A stretch of DNA of 64,000 nt from an uncultured Flavobacteriaceae bacterium (GCA_947503105.1 CANNCM010000006.1:37899-101898); one strand, 5' to 3'; counted from the first letter of the stretch, positions 1 to 9,225 are shown. The notes: generated by a model not told the origin, from the letters alone. Program-made: numbers and translations.

Positions 1-239
1 CAAATCGCCACCTAGATGCCCTTTCTGTTGTTGGTTTTAGCTGTGTTGCTGGTGGCGGAATTGCCAATATGTATGATCGCTTTGCTTACGGATCCGTAAC
101 AGACTTCTTGTTTATGGATTTTGGATTTACACAGACCGGTATTTTCAACATTGCAGACATGTCTGTAACAACAGGAATGCTATTACTGATCATTGCTTCA
201 TTTCAACAAAAACGAAAAAACAAAAAAATTACCCCGTAA
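1..239 (+). CDS. lspA: Lipoprotein signal peptidase, C-terminal part (cut by window edge)
   Basis: The reading frame enters from the left edge (in frame from base 3) and ends at TAA 237-239, leaving 78 visible codons. The protein contains GGGIANMYDR, then a GSVTDF stretch, then FNIADMSVTTG. This fits the two catalytic aspartates of type II signal peptidase (the D of NxxDR and the D of FNIAD), an inner-membrane aspartyl protease that removes signal peptides from prolipoproteins. A final hydrophobic helix is followed by a basic tail (KRKNKK), as expected for a cytoplasmic C-terminus. The stop codon abuts the stop of the convergent amidohydrolase with no spacer. The assignment rests on the conserved motifs; the N-terminal half is outside the window. 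Confidence 0.9.
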   Translation, partial: NRHLDALSVVGFSCVAGGGIANMYDRFAYGSVTDFLFMDFGFTQTGIFNIADMSVTTGMLLLIIASFQQKRKNKKITP

Positions 240-1517
240 TTAATTTTTATAAATTACGCCATCTTTCATCACAAAACTGATGCGTTCCATTGTAGAAATA
301 TCTTCCAATGGGTTTGTATCAGTAGCAACAATATCCGCAATAAAATTTGATTTAATTTGACCTAATTCATTGGCAAGACCCAATACTTTAGCATTGGTCA
401 GTGTCGCCGATTGAAGCGCTTCCATAGGGGGCATACCAACCTCTACCATATAACCAAATTCTTTGGCATTTTGACCATGAGGAAATACTCCAGCATCTGT
501 TCCAAAAGCAATCTTGACTCCGCGTTTGTAGGCTTTGGCAAAAGTACTTTGGATTTTTGGTCCAATTTCCAATGCTTTTGGCACTATAATTTCTGGGTAA
601 AATCCATCAATTTTAGCATTTTCAGCTACAGCTTTTCCAGCAGTAATTGTTGGCACAAAATAAGTTCCATATTGTTTCATGAGATCCATGGTTTTATAGC
701 TCATTTTTGTACCGTGTTCTATGGTTGTTACACCACCAATAACAGCGCGTTGCATCCCTTCATCTCCATGAGCATGAGCCGCGATAATCATCCCATAATC
801 TTTAGCGGTTTGACATATCGCTTTGACTTCTTCTAGTGTAAACTGTGGATTTTGTCCATTTTTGGCCACACTCAAAACACCACCTGTAGCAGTAATTTTA
901 ATATTATCGGCGCCATTTTTGTAACGTTGTCGCACTGCTTTTCTGGCCTCATCTGGACTATTAATTACGCCTTGTTCTGGCCCTGGATCTCCCATCAAAA
1001 GTTTTTTTCTGCCATTGGTAGGGTCGGCATGACCTCCTGTTGTTGCAATGGCTTTACCTGCCGTAAAAATTCTTGGCCCCACAATGGTTTTCTTGTTAAT
1101 GGCATTTCTAAGGGCAATGTTTACCCCCGTACCTCCTAAGTCGCGCACCGTTGTAAATCCTGCCATGAGTGTAATTTCTGCAAAATTTACAGACTTGAAA
1201 GCAATATCGGCTTCATTGGCTGTAAACTGATCCATGTAGCGTTTTGGATTGTATTCATTTTCCATATGAACATGCAAATCAATCAAACCTGGCATTACTG
1301 TTTTAGATTTTAAATCTATCACTTTATCATTGGGCTGATCAGGAGTTACATAACCATTTTGAATAGATTCAATTTTATTCCCAGAAACTATAATTGTTTT
1401 TTGTGAAAGTAATTCTCCTTTTTCGGTGTCGATAAGTTGCCCACAGTGCAAATAAATATTTTGAGCAAATCCTGTACATATTTGTAAGAGAAAAAATAAA
1501 AATATGATCTTTTTCAT
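240..1517 (-). CDS. Secreted amidohydrolase (imidazolonepropionase/prolidase-like)
   Basis: 425 residues with a clear signal peptide (about 1-19, ending GFAQ), so it is periplasmic or exported. The metal-dependent hydrolase fold is supported by DLHVHME (His82, His84), an NIKITATGG stretch with a candidate bridging lysine, AAHAHG, IEHG and FGTDAG, in the usual order of the amidohydrolase superfamily. Related Bacteroidota proteins are annotated as Xaa-Pro dipeptidase-like or imidazolonepropionase-like; the substrate cannot be read from sequence. It starts 11 nt after the stop of the upstream aminotransferase gene, so the two are probably co-transcribed, although no functional link is evident. 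Confidence 0.85.
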   Translation of the reverse strand: MKKIIFLFFLLQICTGFAQNIYLHCGQLIDTEKGELLSQKTIIVSGNKIESIQNGYVTPDQPNDKVIDLKSKTVMPGLIDLHVHMENEYNPKRYMDQFTANEADIAFKSVNFAEITLMAGFTTVRDLGGTGVNIALRNAINKKTIVGPRIFTAGKAIATTGGHADPTNGRKKLLMGDPGPEQGVINSPDEARKAVRQRYKNGADNIKITATGGVLSVAKNGQNPQFTLEEVKAICQTAKDYGMIIAAHAHGDEGMQRAVIGGVTTIEHGTKMSYKTMDLMKQYGTYFVPTITAGKAVAENAKIDGFYPEIIVPKALEIGPKIQSTFAKAYKRGVKIAFGTDAGVFPHGQNAKEFGYMVEVGMPPMEALQSATLTNAKVLGLANELGQIKSNFIADIVATDTNPLEDISTMERISFVMKDGVIYKN

Positions 1518-1528
1518 AACATTAAAAT

Positions 1529-2680
1529 TTAAGATAAAAACTCCAAAACAGAAGTAGTAATAACTTCAATTTGATCATCATCCAGTTCTGTATGCATAGG
1601 CAATGAAATCACTTCTTTTGAGAGTTGATTTGTCACCTTGAAATCTGCATCATTATAACGTTCATCTTGATACGCTTTTTGTTTGTGTAAAGGAATTGGA
1701 TAATACACTCCACAAGGAATTCCTTTTGAATTCAGGTGGGCTACCAATGCATCTCGATCTGTGTTTTTTAGTTTTAAAGTGTATTGATGAAAAACATGGC
1801 AATCGCAGTTATCGCAAATGGTTTCACATCCATTTCCAGCTTTTGGTATTTCAATGTTTGGATGATTTTTAAAAGCGGCATTATATTTTCGAGCGGCATT
1901 TTGACGGGATTTATTATAGTTGTCTAAATGCGATAGTTTTGCGTCCAATACTGCTGCTTGAATCGAATCTAATCTGGAATTGACACCCACGACATCGTGA
2001 TGATATCGCTTATACATCCCATGATTTACTATGCCTCGAATGGTGTGTGCCAAATCGTCGTTATTGGTAAAAATCGCTCCGCCATCGCCATAGCATCCCA
2101 AGTTTTTGGAAGGAAAAAAAGAAGTTGACGCTACATCTCCAATAGTTCCTGCTTTTGCTTTAGAACCATTAGATGCAGTATAGGTCGCACCAATCGCCTG
2201 AGCGTTGTCTTCAATAACATATAAATCATGCTTTTTTGCAAGTGCTAGAATGGCTTCCATATCTGCACACTGCCCAAACAAATGTACTGGAACAATCGCT
2301 TTTGTTTTTGGTGTTATTGCTTTTTCTATAGCGTCTATATCGATATTGAATCGATCTGGGTCAACATCGACAAGCACAGGGGTTAATCCTAGTAGTGCAA
2401 TGACTTCTACAGTCGCTGCAAATGTAAAATCTGCTGTGATCACCTCATCTCCTGGCTGTAGCCCCAATCCCATCATCGCAATTTGAAGGGCATCCGTACC
2501 ATTGGCACAAGGGATAACGTGTTTTACCCCTAAATAATCTTCAAGATTTTTTTGAAATTCTTTGACTTTGGGTCCATTAATAAACGAAGTTGTATCAATT
2601 ACTTCCTGGATGGAGGTATTTACTTGATCTTTTATAGCAGCATATTGACCTTTGAGGTCTACCATTTGAATTTTTTTCAT
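1529..2680 (-). CDS. DegT/DnrJ/EryC1/StrS-type PLP aminotransferase
   Basis: 383 residues from the ATG at 2680 (MKKIQMVDLKGQ). An in-frame ATG eight codons upstream adds residues that family members usually lack, so I prefer the internal start. PLP-binding features are present: CANGTDALQ, VIEDNAQAIGA, and SFFPSKNLGCYGDGGA with the Schiff-base lysine at about residue 192. The family transfers an amino group to nucleotide-linked keto-sugars for surface polysaccharide or O-antigen synthesis; the neighbouring kdtA is consistent with an envelope role. An unusual cysteine cluster (four Cys within ten residues, GCETICDNCDCHVFHQ) sits near residue 285-294. The exact sugar substrate is unknown. Confidence 0.88.
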   Translation of the reverse strand: MKKIQMVDLKGQYAAIKDQVNTSIQEVIDTTSFINGPKVKEFQKNLEDYLGVKHVIPCANGTDALQIAMMGLGLQPGDEVITADFTFAATVEVIALLGLTPVLVDVDPDRFNIDIDAIEKAITPKTKAIVPVHLFGQCADMEAILALAKKHDLYVIEDNAQAIGATYTASNGSKAKAGTIGDVASTSFFPSKNLGCYGDGGAIFTNNDDLAHTIRGIVNHGMYKRYHHDVVGVNSRLDSIQAAVLDAKLSHLDNYNKSRQNAARKYNAAFKNHPNIEIPKAGNGCETICDNCDCHVFHQYTLKLKNTDRDALVAHLNSKGIPCGVYYPIPLHKQKAYQDERYNDADFKVTNQLSKEVISLPMHTELDDDQIEVITTSVLEFLS

Positions 2681-2719
2681 ATTGCCTTTTATCAGAAAAC
2701 ACATTGGTTTTGTGCATCA

Positions 2720-2747
2720 CAAAAATACAAAAATAGCATTGGTCAAA
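2720..2747 (-). promoter_or_regulatory. Promoter for the aminotransferase gene
   Basis: Read on the minus strand there are two back-to-back TATTTTTG elements (2720-2727 and 2728-2735), each a full match to the Bacteroidota -7 consensus TAnnTTTG. A TTTG at 2744-2747 lies 16 nt upstream of the nearer-to-gene copy. The expected start lies about 30 nt before the ATG at 2680. Confidence 0.5.
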
Positions 2748-2775
2748 TGCTAAATTTAAGATAAAGAATGTATTT

Positions 2776-4041
2776 TTGTTTTTAAAACACAACAATTTGT
2801 TTGTCATTTATAACCTTTTTACTGCATTTGTCCAATTGCTACTTCCAATTGCAGGAGGGCTAAATTCAAAGTTAAAAAAGGGTATTAATGGTCGTCAAAA
2901 GACCTTTGAAATTCTTCGAAATACTATTCAAAAAGAGGATACTGTTTTTTGGTTTCATTGTGCTTCGCTTGGGGAATATGAACAAGGACTACCTGTTTTT
3001 AAGGCCCTAAAAATAAAATATCCCGAAGCAAAGATTGTTCTGTCATTTTTTTCTCCCTCTGGATACGAAATTCGAAAGCAAAACTCTTTGACTTCTACAG
3101 TGGTGTATTTGCCTCTTGATACCAAAAGTAATGTTCAAAAATTTATAGAAGCTGTACATCCAAAACTTGTTGTTTTTGTAAAGTATGATTTATGGCCAAA
3201 TTACTTAAATGCTCTAAAAAATCATCCTTCTAAAGTTGTATTAATTTCGGCATTATTAAGACCTCATCAGTATTTTTTCAAGTTTTATGGCAAAGCATTT
3301 CAAAGCTTGTTTTTTAGTTTTGATCATATTTTTACCCAAAATATTGAATCAAAAAAATTATTAAAAACAATTGGTTATGAAAATGTAACTGAAGCAAATG
3401 ACACCCGTTTTGATCGTGTTTCAAGTCAATTATTACAAAATAATACGCTTGATTTTATCGAAGATTTTGTCAATGATAAATTGTGTCTTGTGGCTGGAAG
3501 CACTTGGGTAGAAGATGAAGAGTTATTGATTCCATTCATTCAAAAAACGGACTCATCAACTAAATTTATTATTGCACCACATTCGATAAAAAAACAAGGC
3601 ATAAAAAGGTTAAAAGCTGCTTTTGGCGACAATGCTGTTTTATTTTCTGAACACGACAATGTGTCCATTTCTGAAAAACAGGTTTTTATTGTTGATACCA
3701 TTGGGTTGCTTTCCAAAATTTACAACTATGCAGATATTGCCTACATTGGTGGTGGCATGGGTAGCAGTGGACTTCACAATACACTAGAAGCTGCTGTTTT
3801 TGGTCTTCCCATCGTTATTGGTAAAAATTATCATAAGTTTCCTGAAGCAAAAGAGATGCTAAATCTAGGGGGGCTTTTTAGTGTTGAAAACAAAAAAACT
3901 CTTGAAAAAGCTCTAAATAAACTTATTGATGATAAGGATTTTAGAACTAATTGTGGCAAAAAAAATAAAGCTTATATAGATGACAACAAAGGAGCCACGA
4001 CTCTAATTTTGGATGAGTTGATGCTGTTGCTTAAAGACTAG
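2776..4041 (+). CDS. waaA: 3-deoxy-D-manno-octulosonic acid (Kdo) transferase
   Basis: About 420 residues, the usual length of KdtA/WaaA, a GT-B (family GT30) enzyme that adds Kdo to the lipid A precursor at the cytoplasmic face of the inner membrane. It has an N-terminal membrane-associating segment (YNLFTAFVQLLLPIAGGL), then HCASLGEYEQG with the conserved catalytic-region glutamate (about residue 67), and a C-terminal donor-binding region with GGGMGSSGLHNTLEAA and GLPIVIG. No ATG is in frame near the N-terminus: the candidates are TTG at 2776 and TTG at 2797 (FVIYNLF), and homologues begin close to the latter. The 3' end overlaps the convergent GH16 gene by 11 bp. Confidence 0.9.
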   Translation: MFLKHNNLFVIYNLFTAFVQLLLPIAGGLNSKLKKGINGRQKTFEILRNTIQKEDTVFWFHCASLGEYEQGLPVFKALKIKYPEAKIVLSFFSPSGYEIRKQNSLTSTVVYLPLDTKSNVQKFIEAVHPKLVVFVKYDLWPNYLNALKNHPSKVVLISALLRPHQYFFKFYGKAFQSLFFSFDHIFTQNIESKKLLKTIGYENVTEANDTRFDRVSSQLLQNNTLDFIEDFVNDKLCLVAGSTWVEDEELLIPFIQKTDSSTKFIIAPHSIKKQGIKRLKAAFGDNAVLFSEHDNVSISEKQVFIVDTIGLLSKIYNYADIAYIGGGMGSSGLHNTLEAAVFGLPIVIGKNYHKFPEAKEMLNLGGLFSVENKKTLEKALNKLIDDKDFRTNCGKKNKAYIDDNKGATTLILDELMLLLKD

Positions 4042-4813
4042 GGTTTTTGTAAACTTTGATATAATCAATTATAAATTCTTGCGGAAAAATGGTGTCATCT
4101 ACTTCAAATCCACCAAAATATCCTCCAACTGCTAAATTTAGAATAAGATAAAATGGCTTATCAAAAGGCCATATTTCTGAGGTTTTTTCTTCTGGCGCAA
4201 AAGTGTAAACCATTTCGTCATCTACAAAAAATTGAATTTGATTTTCGTCCCATTGCATTTTATAGACATGGAACCCCTCCTCGATGTTTTCAAATGAAGA
4301 AATTTTTGTGTTTTTAGATACACCATAACTATCCTTGGTATGAAGGGTGTTATGAATTTTTCCTGGCATTCTACCCACATATTCCATGATGTCAACTTCC
4401 CCACAGCTTGGCCAGTTATTGTCTTCGATATCATGCCCAAGCATCCAAATTGCTGGCCATACACCTTTGCCTTTTGGAAGTTTTGCTTTGACCTCTACAG
4501 TGCCGTACTGAAATTCAATTTTGTCTTTTGTTGTAATTCTTCCAGAAAAATAACGCTCTCCTTCTTTTGTGGCTTTAATGACAAGTTTTTCATCTCTGAC
4601 AAATATATTGTCTTTGGTGTAATACTGATATTCTTTATTGCCCCAGCCACAAAGTTCTGGACACCCATCGCCCAATTCATAATTCCAATGTTTTAGGTCT
4701 AAAACGGAGTGTTCAAAATCATCATTGAAAATAATGCGTTTTCCAGGATTATTTTCCTCCGATTTGAAAAGAAGTGAAAATAATAATAAGAGTAAAATTC
4801 TAATCATCATCAT
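4031..4813 (-). CDS. GH16 endo-beta-1,3-glucanase (laminarinase), second copy
   Basis: 260 residues: a hydrophobic N-terminal signal (MMMIRILLLLLFSLLF) followed directly by a single GH16 beta-jelly-roll domain. The catalytic motif CGEVDIMEYVG supplies nucleophile Glu139, Asp141 and acid/base Glu144; the ExDxxE spacing is the laminarinase-type form. Flanking aromatic-rich blocks (GVWPAIWMLG, WGNKEYQYYT) are typical of endo-beta-1,3-glucanases. It has no obvious lipobox, unlike the other GH16 of the locus, so it is probably periplasmic or soluble. It is the last gene of the locus; its start overlaps the GH3 gene stop by 4 bp, so translation is likely coupled. Substrate (beta-1,3- or mixed-linkage glucan) is inferred from family and context. 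Confidence 0.93.
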   Translation of the reverse strand: MMMIRILLLLLFSLLFKSEENNPGKRIIFNDDFEHSVLDLKHWNYELGDGCPELCGWGNKEYQYYTKDNIFVRDEKLVIKATKEGERYFSGRITTKDKIEFQYGTVEVKAKLPKGKGVWPAIWMLGHDIEDNNWPSCGEVDIMEYVGRMPGKIHNTLHTKDSYGVSKNTKISSFENIEEGFHVYKMQWDENQIQFFVDDEMVYTFAPEEKTSEIWPFDKPFYLILNLAVGGYFGGFEVDDTIFPQEFIIDYIKVYKNPSL

Positions 4814-7071
4814 AACTTAAATTTAAGACTTAAATCTGCCGTGGAATCCCCTCCAATAAAAACAGAAAATTCCCCTGGCTGGAATATAAAATCCCCATTG
4901 CTGTTGTAGAAGCCAAGTTCTTTTTCTGTGAGTTTGAATTGGACTGTTTTTGTGGCCCCTGGTTGTAAATTGATTAATTTAAAGCCCTTTAAATTTCGAA
5001 CCGCTTGAGCAGGACGTGCAAAGTGATCCTTCACATACAACTGAACAACTTCTTTGCCTTCAAAATTTCCAGAGTTTGTTACTTCAACGCTGACATCTAA
5101 AGTTGTATCCGTTTGACTTTCAATTTTCAAATTCTGATACTCAAAAGTGGTGTAACTCAAACCATAGCCAAAAGGATACAAAGGTGTGTTTTCTTCGTCT
5201 TGATAGTGTGTCCAAAACACTTCTCCCGGTGATGGTAAGTTTGGTCTTCCTGTACTTTTATAATTGTAATAGATGGGCACTTGACCAACAGATCGTGGAA
5301 AAGTCATGGGCAATTTACCACTAGGGTTGTAATCGCCGTACACAACTTGTGCGATTGCATTTCCACTTTGTGATCCCAGTTGCCAGGCTTCAACAATTGC
5401 AGGAATATGTTCGTTTGCCCAATTCAAAACCAAGGGTCTTCCGTTGTTTAAAACAAGAACAATATTTTTATTGACATTGTAAACTGCTTCCAGAAGTTCT
5501 TGTTGTAGTCCGGGGAGTCCGAGGTTTGTTCTGCTTCGCCCTTCTCCACTTTGAAAACCATGTTCGCCTAAAACCATCACCACAACATCCGATGTTTTGG
5601 CAAGATTCAAAGCGGCAGCAAAACCGCTTTTATCAGTAGTGTTGATGTTTAATTCTTTTGCAAATTGTAGGGGGCCAATATTTAATGTTGTGCCAACAGA
5701 ATATTCGACATTGTTTCCAGGATAAGACTTTAAACCTTCAAGAACTGAAACCGCAGAATTTTTTTCTGCAGCTAATATCCAATTGCCTAAAGGACTTGTT
5801 TTATCGTCGGCGAGATCACCAATCAAGGCTATATTAAGACCCTCTTTTTTTAGAGGTAACAATTGGTTTTTATTTTTTAAAAGTACGATTGATTTTTTGG
5901 CTATATCTAAACTTGCATCTTGAAGAGATGTATTTCCTATCGTTGCAGTTTCTCGAGTATAATCGCAGTATTTGTAAGGGTCATCAAAAAGCCCAAGTTC
6001 AAATTTTACACGTAATATTCGTCCTGCAGCATCATCAATGTGTTTTTCATCGACAACACCAGATTTGACTAAACCTGCCAAATGCTCCACATAAGCTAGT
6101 GATTGCATGTCCATATCAGAGCCCGCTTCGACTGCCAATTGTGCTGCTTCTTTAGCATTCTCTGCATAGCCGTGTTCAACCATTTCTTCTATAGAGCCCC
6201 AATCTGAAACAACAAAACCATCAAAATTCCAATCACGTTTAAGGAGATCTCGCTGAAGATATTTACTTCCTGTCGCAGGCACACCATTGAGTTGACTAAA
6301 TGAATTCATAAAGGTGCGCACACCAGCATCAACTGTAGCTTTGAATGGAGGCATAATTACATTGTGTAGAGTTTGTGTTCCTACATCAACGGCGTTGTAT
6401 TCTTTTCCAGATTCGATAAAACCATAACCCGCAAAGTGTTTGGCGCATGCAGCAATTGTTGATGGATTTGATAAATCATCTCCTTGAAAACCTTTGACGC
6501 GTGCATGTGCAATTTTAGAACCTAAATAGGGGTCCTCGCCAGCGCCTTCCATCACACGTCCCCAGCGTGCATCTCTTGAAATATCGACCATAGGTGCAAA
6601 TGTCCAATTGATCCCTGCCGCAGCAGCTTCTTTGGCCGCATTTTTGGCCGAAGTTTCTATGGCCTCTAAGTCCCAACTTGCAGCTTCTGCTAAAGGAATT
6701 GGGGAAATTGTTTTGAAGCCATGAATGACATCAAACCCAAAAATTAATGGAATCCCCAAACGGGTTTCTTCAACGGCAATTTGTTGTAGTTTTAATACAT
6801 TTTCTACGCCGTGTACATTAAGCATAGAACCCACATACCCCTTTTTGAGATGGTCAAATTGTATGGCTGCAGAACCTTCTTTTGGCGCTGGGCCTGTAAC
6901 ATCCCAAAAACTAGAATATTGATTCATTTGACCAATTTTCTCTTCGAGAGTCATTTGTTTCAATAGAGCACTTACGCGTTCATTCACGCTTAGTGTTTTT
7001 GATTTAGAATCACATGAATTGAGCACAAAAAAACAAATTGTTGAGAGAAATGTAAGCTTAGCTTTAATCAT
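4810..7071 (-). CDS. GH3 beta-glucosidase (BglX-like), lipoprotein
   Basis: 753 residues, full length for a GH3 enzyme with N-terminal TIM barrel, alpha/beta sandwich and C-terminal fibronectin III-like domain. The lipobox FVLNSC (Cys20) predicts membrane anchoring. GFVVSDWGS holds the nucleophile Asp290, and KHFAGYG plus DARWGRVMEG are conserved substrate-binding blocks. The C-terminal EVTNSGNFEGKEVVQLYV block is typical of the FnIII-like domain. It releases glucose from the non-reducing ends of oligosaccharides; next to two GH16 laminarinases it would complete degradation of laminarin oligosaccharides in the periplasm. It starts 2 bp downstream of the upstream GH16 stop codon. Confidence 0.93.
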   Translation of the reverse strand: MIKAKLTFLSTICFFVLNSCDSKSKTLSVNERVSALLKQMTLEEKIGQMNQYSSFWDVTGPAPKEGSAAIQFDHLKKGYVGSMLNVHGVENVLKLQQIAVEETRLGIPLIFGFDVIHGFKTISPIPLAEAASWDLEAIETSAKNAAKEAAAAGINWTFAPMVDISRDARWGRVMEGAGEDPYLGSKIAHARVKGFQGDDLSNPSTIAACAKHFAGYGFIESGKEYNAVDVGTQTLHNVIMPPFKATVDAGVRTFMNSFSQLNGVPATGSKYLQRDLLKRDWNFDGFVVSDWGSIEEMVEHGYAENAKEAAQLAVEAGSDMDMQSLAYVEHLAGLVKSGVVDEKHIDDAAGRILRVKFELGLFDDPYKYCDYTRETATIGNTSLQDASLDIAKKSIVLLKNKNQLLPLKKEGLNIALIGDLADDKTSPLGNWILAAEKNSAVSVLEGLKSYPGNNVEYSVGTTLNIGPLQFAKELNINTTDKSGFAAALNLAKTSDVVVMVLGEHGFQSGEGRSRTNLGLPGLQQELLEAVYNVNKNIVLVLNNGRPLVLNWANEHIPAIVEAWQLGSQSGNAIAQVVYGDYNPSGKLPMTFPRSVGQVPIYYNYKSTGRPNLPSPGEVFWTHYQDEENTPLYPFGYGLSYTTFEYQNLKIESQTDTTLDVSVEVTNSGNFEGKEVVQLYVKDHFARPAQAVRNLKGFKLINLQPGATKTVQFKLTEKELGFYNSNGDFIFQPGEFSVFIGGDSTADLSLKFKL

Positions 7072-7073
7072 TT

Positions 7074-8195
7074 TTATTGATAGACCCTGATGTAATCGAC
7101 TTCCATAGTATCTTGTGTGAAATTTGGATCTATATCTCCGCCAAGTGTACCGCCCATTGCGACATTGAAGATAAAAAAGAAGTCTTCATTGAATGGATAG
7201 TATGGTTCGACACCAGATGTATTCATCACAAAAAACTGTGTCCCATCTAAATATGCTGTTATGCTTGAAGCTGTCCAATTTATTGAATACACATGGAATT
7301 CATTTGAAGTTGAATTTGTAGTATCTAACCCATATTCTCCACGATCCCCATTTGCAAGCTTCCAATGCAAAGTTGATTTTACTTTATTCTTATCTTGAAA
7401 CTGTTCCATGATATCAATTTCGCCACATTGAGGCCATCCAACTTCGGGATAATTTGCGCCTAGCATCCAAAGTGCAGGCCATGTCCCTTGTGCTGATGGT
7501 AATTTTGCACGTATTTCTATACGTCCATATTTGAATTCAAATTTATCTTGAGTTTTTATCCGTGCAGAAGAATATGATCCATTAGATTCTTTGATGGCTT
7601 TAATTTTTAGTATTCCTCCTTCTCTGATAACGTTATTTGTACTTGAGGTATAAATTTGTACTTCTTGATTTCCCCATCCACCGCCACCGGTTTCAGTAGT
7701 CCATTTCGAAGTATTTATTGCCCCAGTACCATCAAATTCATCAAACCAAACCAAAACATCATTGTTACCAGATCCGCCGTTACCAATAACGAAAATTTTT
7801 AAATTTTCAATTTTTGAAATTCTATCCTCTGTTTCGGAGTAGGCATAAACATATAGTGGAAATTGATTGATTCCCAAATCTGTCATTGAATATGAAAACT
7901 GTCCTGTTGTGTTTTGCGTTTCAGACCCATTATTTCCTACCTTAAAACCAAATTTTATGGCATTCGTAGCTGTTGCTGTTACCGAAAAATTTCCAGATCC
8001 ATCACCAAAAGGATCGTTGTCATTTTGTCCTTGAACAGTTACATTGACGACTAAGTTTGTTGGAACAATTTGTTGTGAACCTCCGCCGTTATTACCTCCG
8101 CCAGAGGAATCATCTCCTCCAGAAGAACATGAAACTAAAACTGTGGATATACTAAATATTGTGATGAATAGTAAAGATGTGAATTTGTTTAGCAT
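7074..8195 (-). CDS. GH16 endo-beta-1,3-glucanase, lipoprotein with N-terminal PKD-like domain
   Basis: 373 residues. The lipobox LVSCSS (Cys23) is followed by a Gly/Ser-rich linker (about 25-42), a beta-rich PKD-like module (about 44-137), another short glycine linker and a GH16 catalytic domain (about 148-373). CGEIDIMEQF gives Glu259, Asp261 and Glu264 in ExDxxE spacing. The polar Gly/Asp/Ser-rich sequence after the acylated Cys suggests export to the outer surface. The PKD-like module resembles that of the neighbouring binding protein (8253-9203), so enzyme and binding protein may share a spacer. Likely role: initial cleavage of laminarin at the cell surface before import by SusC/SusD. 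Confidence 0.93.
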   Translation of the reverse strand: MLNKFTSLLFITIFSISTVLVSCSSGGDDSSGGGNNGGGSQQIVPTNLVVNVTVQGQNDNDPFGDGSGNFSVTATATNAIKFGFKVGNNGSETQNTTGQFSYSMTDLGINQFPLYVYAYSETEDRISKIENLKIFVIGNGGSGNNDVLVWFDEFDGTGAINTSKWTTETGGGGWGNQEVQIYTSSTNNVIREGGILKIKAIKESNGSYSSARIKTQDKFEFKYGRIEIRAKLPSAQGTWPALWMLGANYPEVGWPQCGEIDIMEQFQDKNKVKSTLHWKLANGDRGEYGLDTTNSTSNEFHVYSINWTASSITAYLDGTQFFVMNTSGVEPYYPFNEDFFFIFNVAMGGTLGGDIDPNFTQDTMEVDYIRVYQ

Positions 8196-8252
8196 TGTGA
8201 AAAGATAATGAGGCAGATAAAAATATCTGCCCCAATTATTGAACTATAAAAC

Positions 8253-9203
8253 TTATTGAGCCTTATACTTTGCATACCATGCAAAACCGCCTCCTTCTTG
8301 AATACAACGTACATGAAGAGTATTGGCCGTAATTGAAATGATATCATACTCAACGTCACCAACATACCAGCCCATAAATCCGCCATCGGATAGTTTAAAA
8401 CTAGTTTGACGGTATGGTTCTCCATCATAAGCACCTTCTAAGGCTGCTTTTGAAGACGACGGGAGAAATGATACATTTTTCACACCAAACATTGTAGTTG
8501 CTACAGATTCGTCGTGACATATGTCTCCTGCAACGCCAATAACGCTAGCATATGCTCCAGGCACAAATGATGGTCCGGCAGTTTGTTCAAAAGTTAAACC
8601 GTTAGCTGTTTTTGTAAATACAAATACATTATTATCTGTCATACACGCTTTTTCAGTATCATTTGGTTGAATACTATTCCACCAGTTTGGCCATGAGAAG
8701 TCTAAATTTCCATAATCATCTTCAACTGGTCCTAGTCCTAAATAAGTTGGAGCTGTTGCATCCCAAACCCAAGTTTTGCTGTCGCCTTCATTAGCGCCAG
8801 CTAGGAAGGTTTCTGCTTCTGGATCTTCAAAAGCACTGTACACTTCAATATCGAAAGTTGCGCTAGACAAAACACCTGCCGTTCCTACTGCACTTACAAT
8901 AACCGTATAGGAGTTTACACCGACTTGTGTGTATCTGTGCGTAATTGTTCCCGAAGAATTTGTTTCAGAATTTCCGTCACCAAAATTGAATTGATACGCT
9001 AGAGCAGCATCTGCTGTTGCAGAAAACGTTACAAATCCTGTACCATCGCCGCTTGTATTATTGGCATCTGCGCCAACTATTTCTGTACTTACTTGAACAT
9101 TAGTTGGAGAGGTAATTGGTCCAAAATCATGTTCATCTTCTTCACATGCTGTAACCACAAGCAGTGAAAGAAAAAAGACTGATAAATATTTTAAATTTTT
9201 CAT
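8253..9203 (-). CDS. PKD-domain surface glycan-binding lipoprotein of the laminarin locus
   Basis: 316 residues. Lipobox VVTAC (Cys20) with acidic residues immediately after it (EEDEHD), a pattern linked to surface export of Bacteroidota lipoproteins. A PKD-like domain spans about 29-125 (FNFGDGNSETN block). The C-terminal part (about 130-316) is rich in Trp/Tyr (WVWDAT, FSWPNWWNS, GFMGWYVGDVE, FAWYAKY) and has no family I can name; the aromatics would suit glycan binding. It sits between the enzymes and the CBM-bearing SGBP, the position of SusE/SusF-type proteins. Function is inferred from position and architecture. Confidence 0.75.
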   Translation of the reverse strand: MKNLKYLSVFFLSLLVVTACEEDEHDFGPITSPTNVQVSTEIVGADANNTSGDGTGFVTFSATADAALAYQFNFGDGNSETNSSGTITHRYTQVGVNSYTVIVSAVGTAGVLSSATFDIEVYSAFEDPEAETFLAGANEGDSKTWVWDATAPTYLGLGPVEDDYGNLDFSWPNWWNSIQPNDTEKACMTDNNVFVFTKTANGLTFEQTAGPSFVPGAYASVIGVAGDICHDESVATTMFGVKNVSFLPSSSKAALEGAYDGEPYRQTSFKLSDGGFMGWYVGDVEYDIISITANTLHVRCIQEGGGFAWYAKYKAQ

Positions 9204-9225
9204 AATTATAATTTAAATTGTTTTA

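Noticed and set aside
8189..8434. 81-codon frame on the minus strand at the start of the GH16 lipoprotein gene
   Set aside because: Out-of-frame overlap with the PKD lipoprotein 3' end; no family features.
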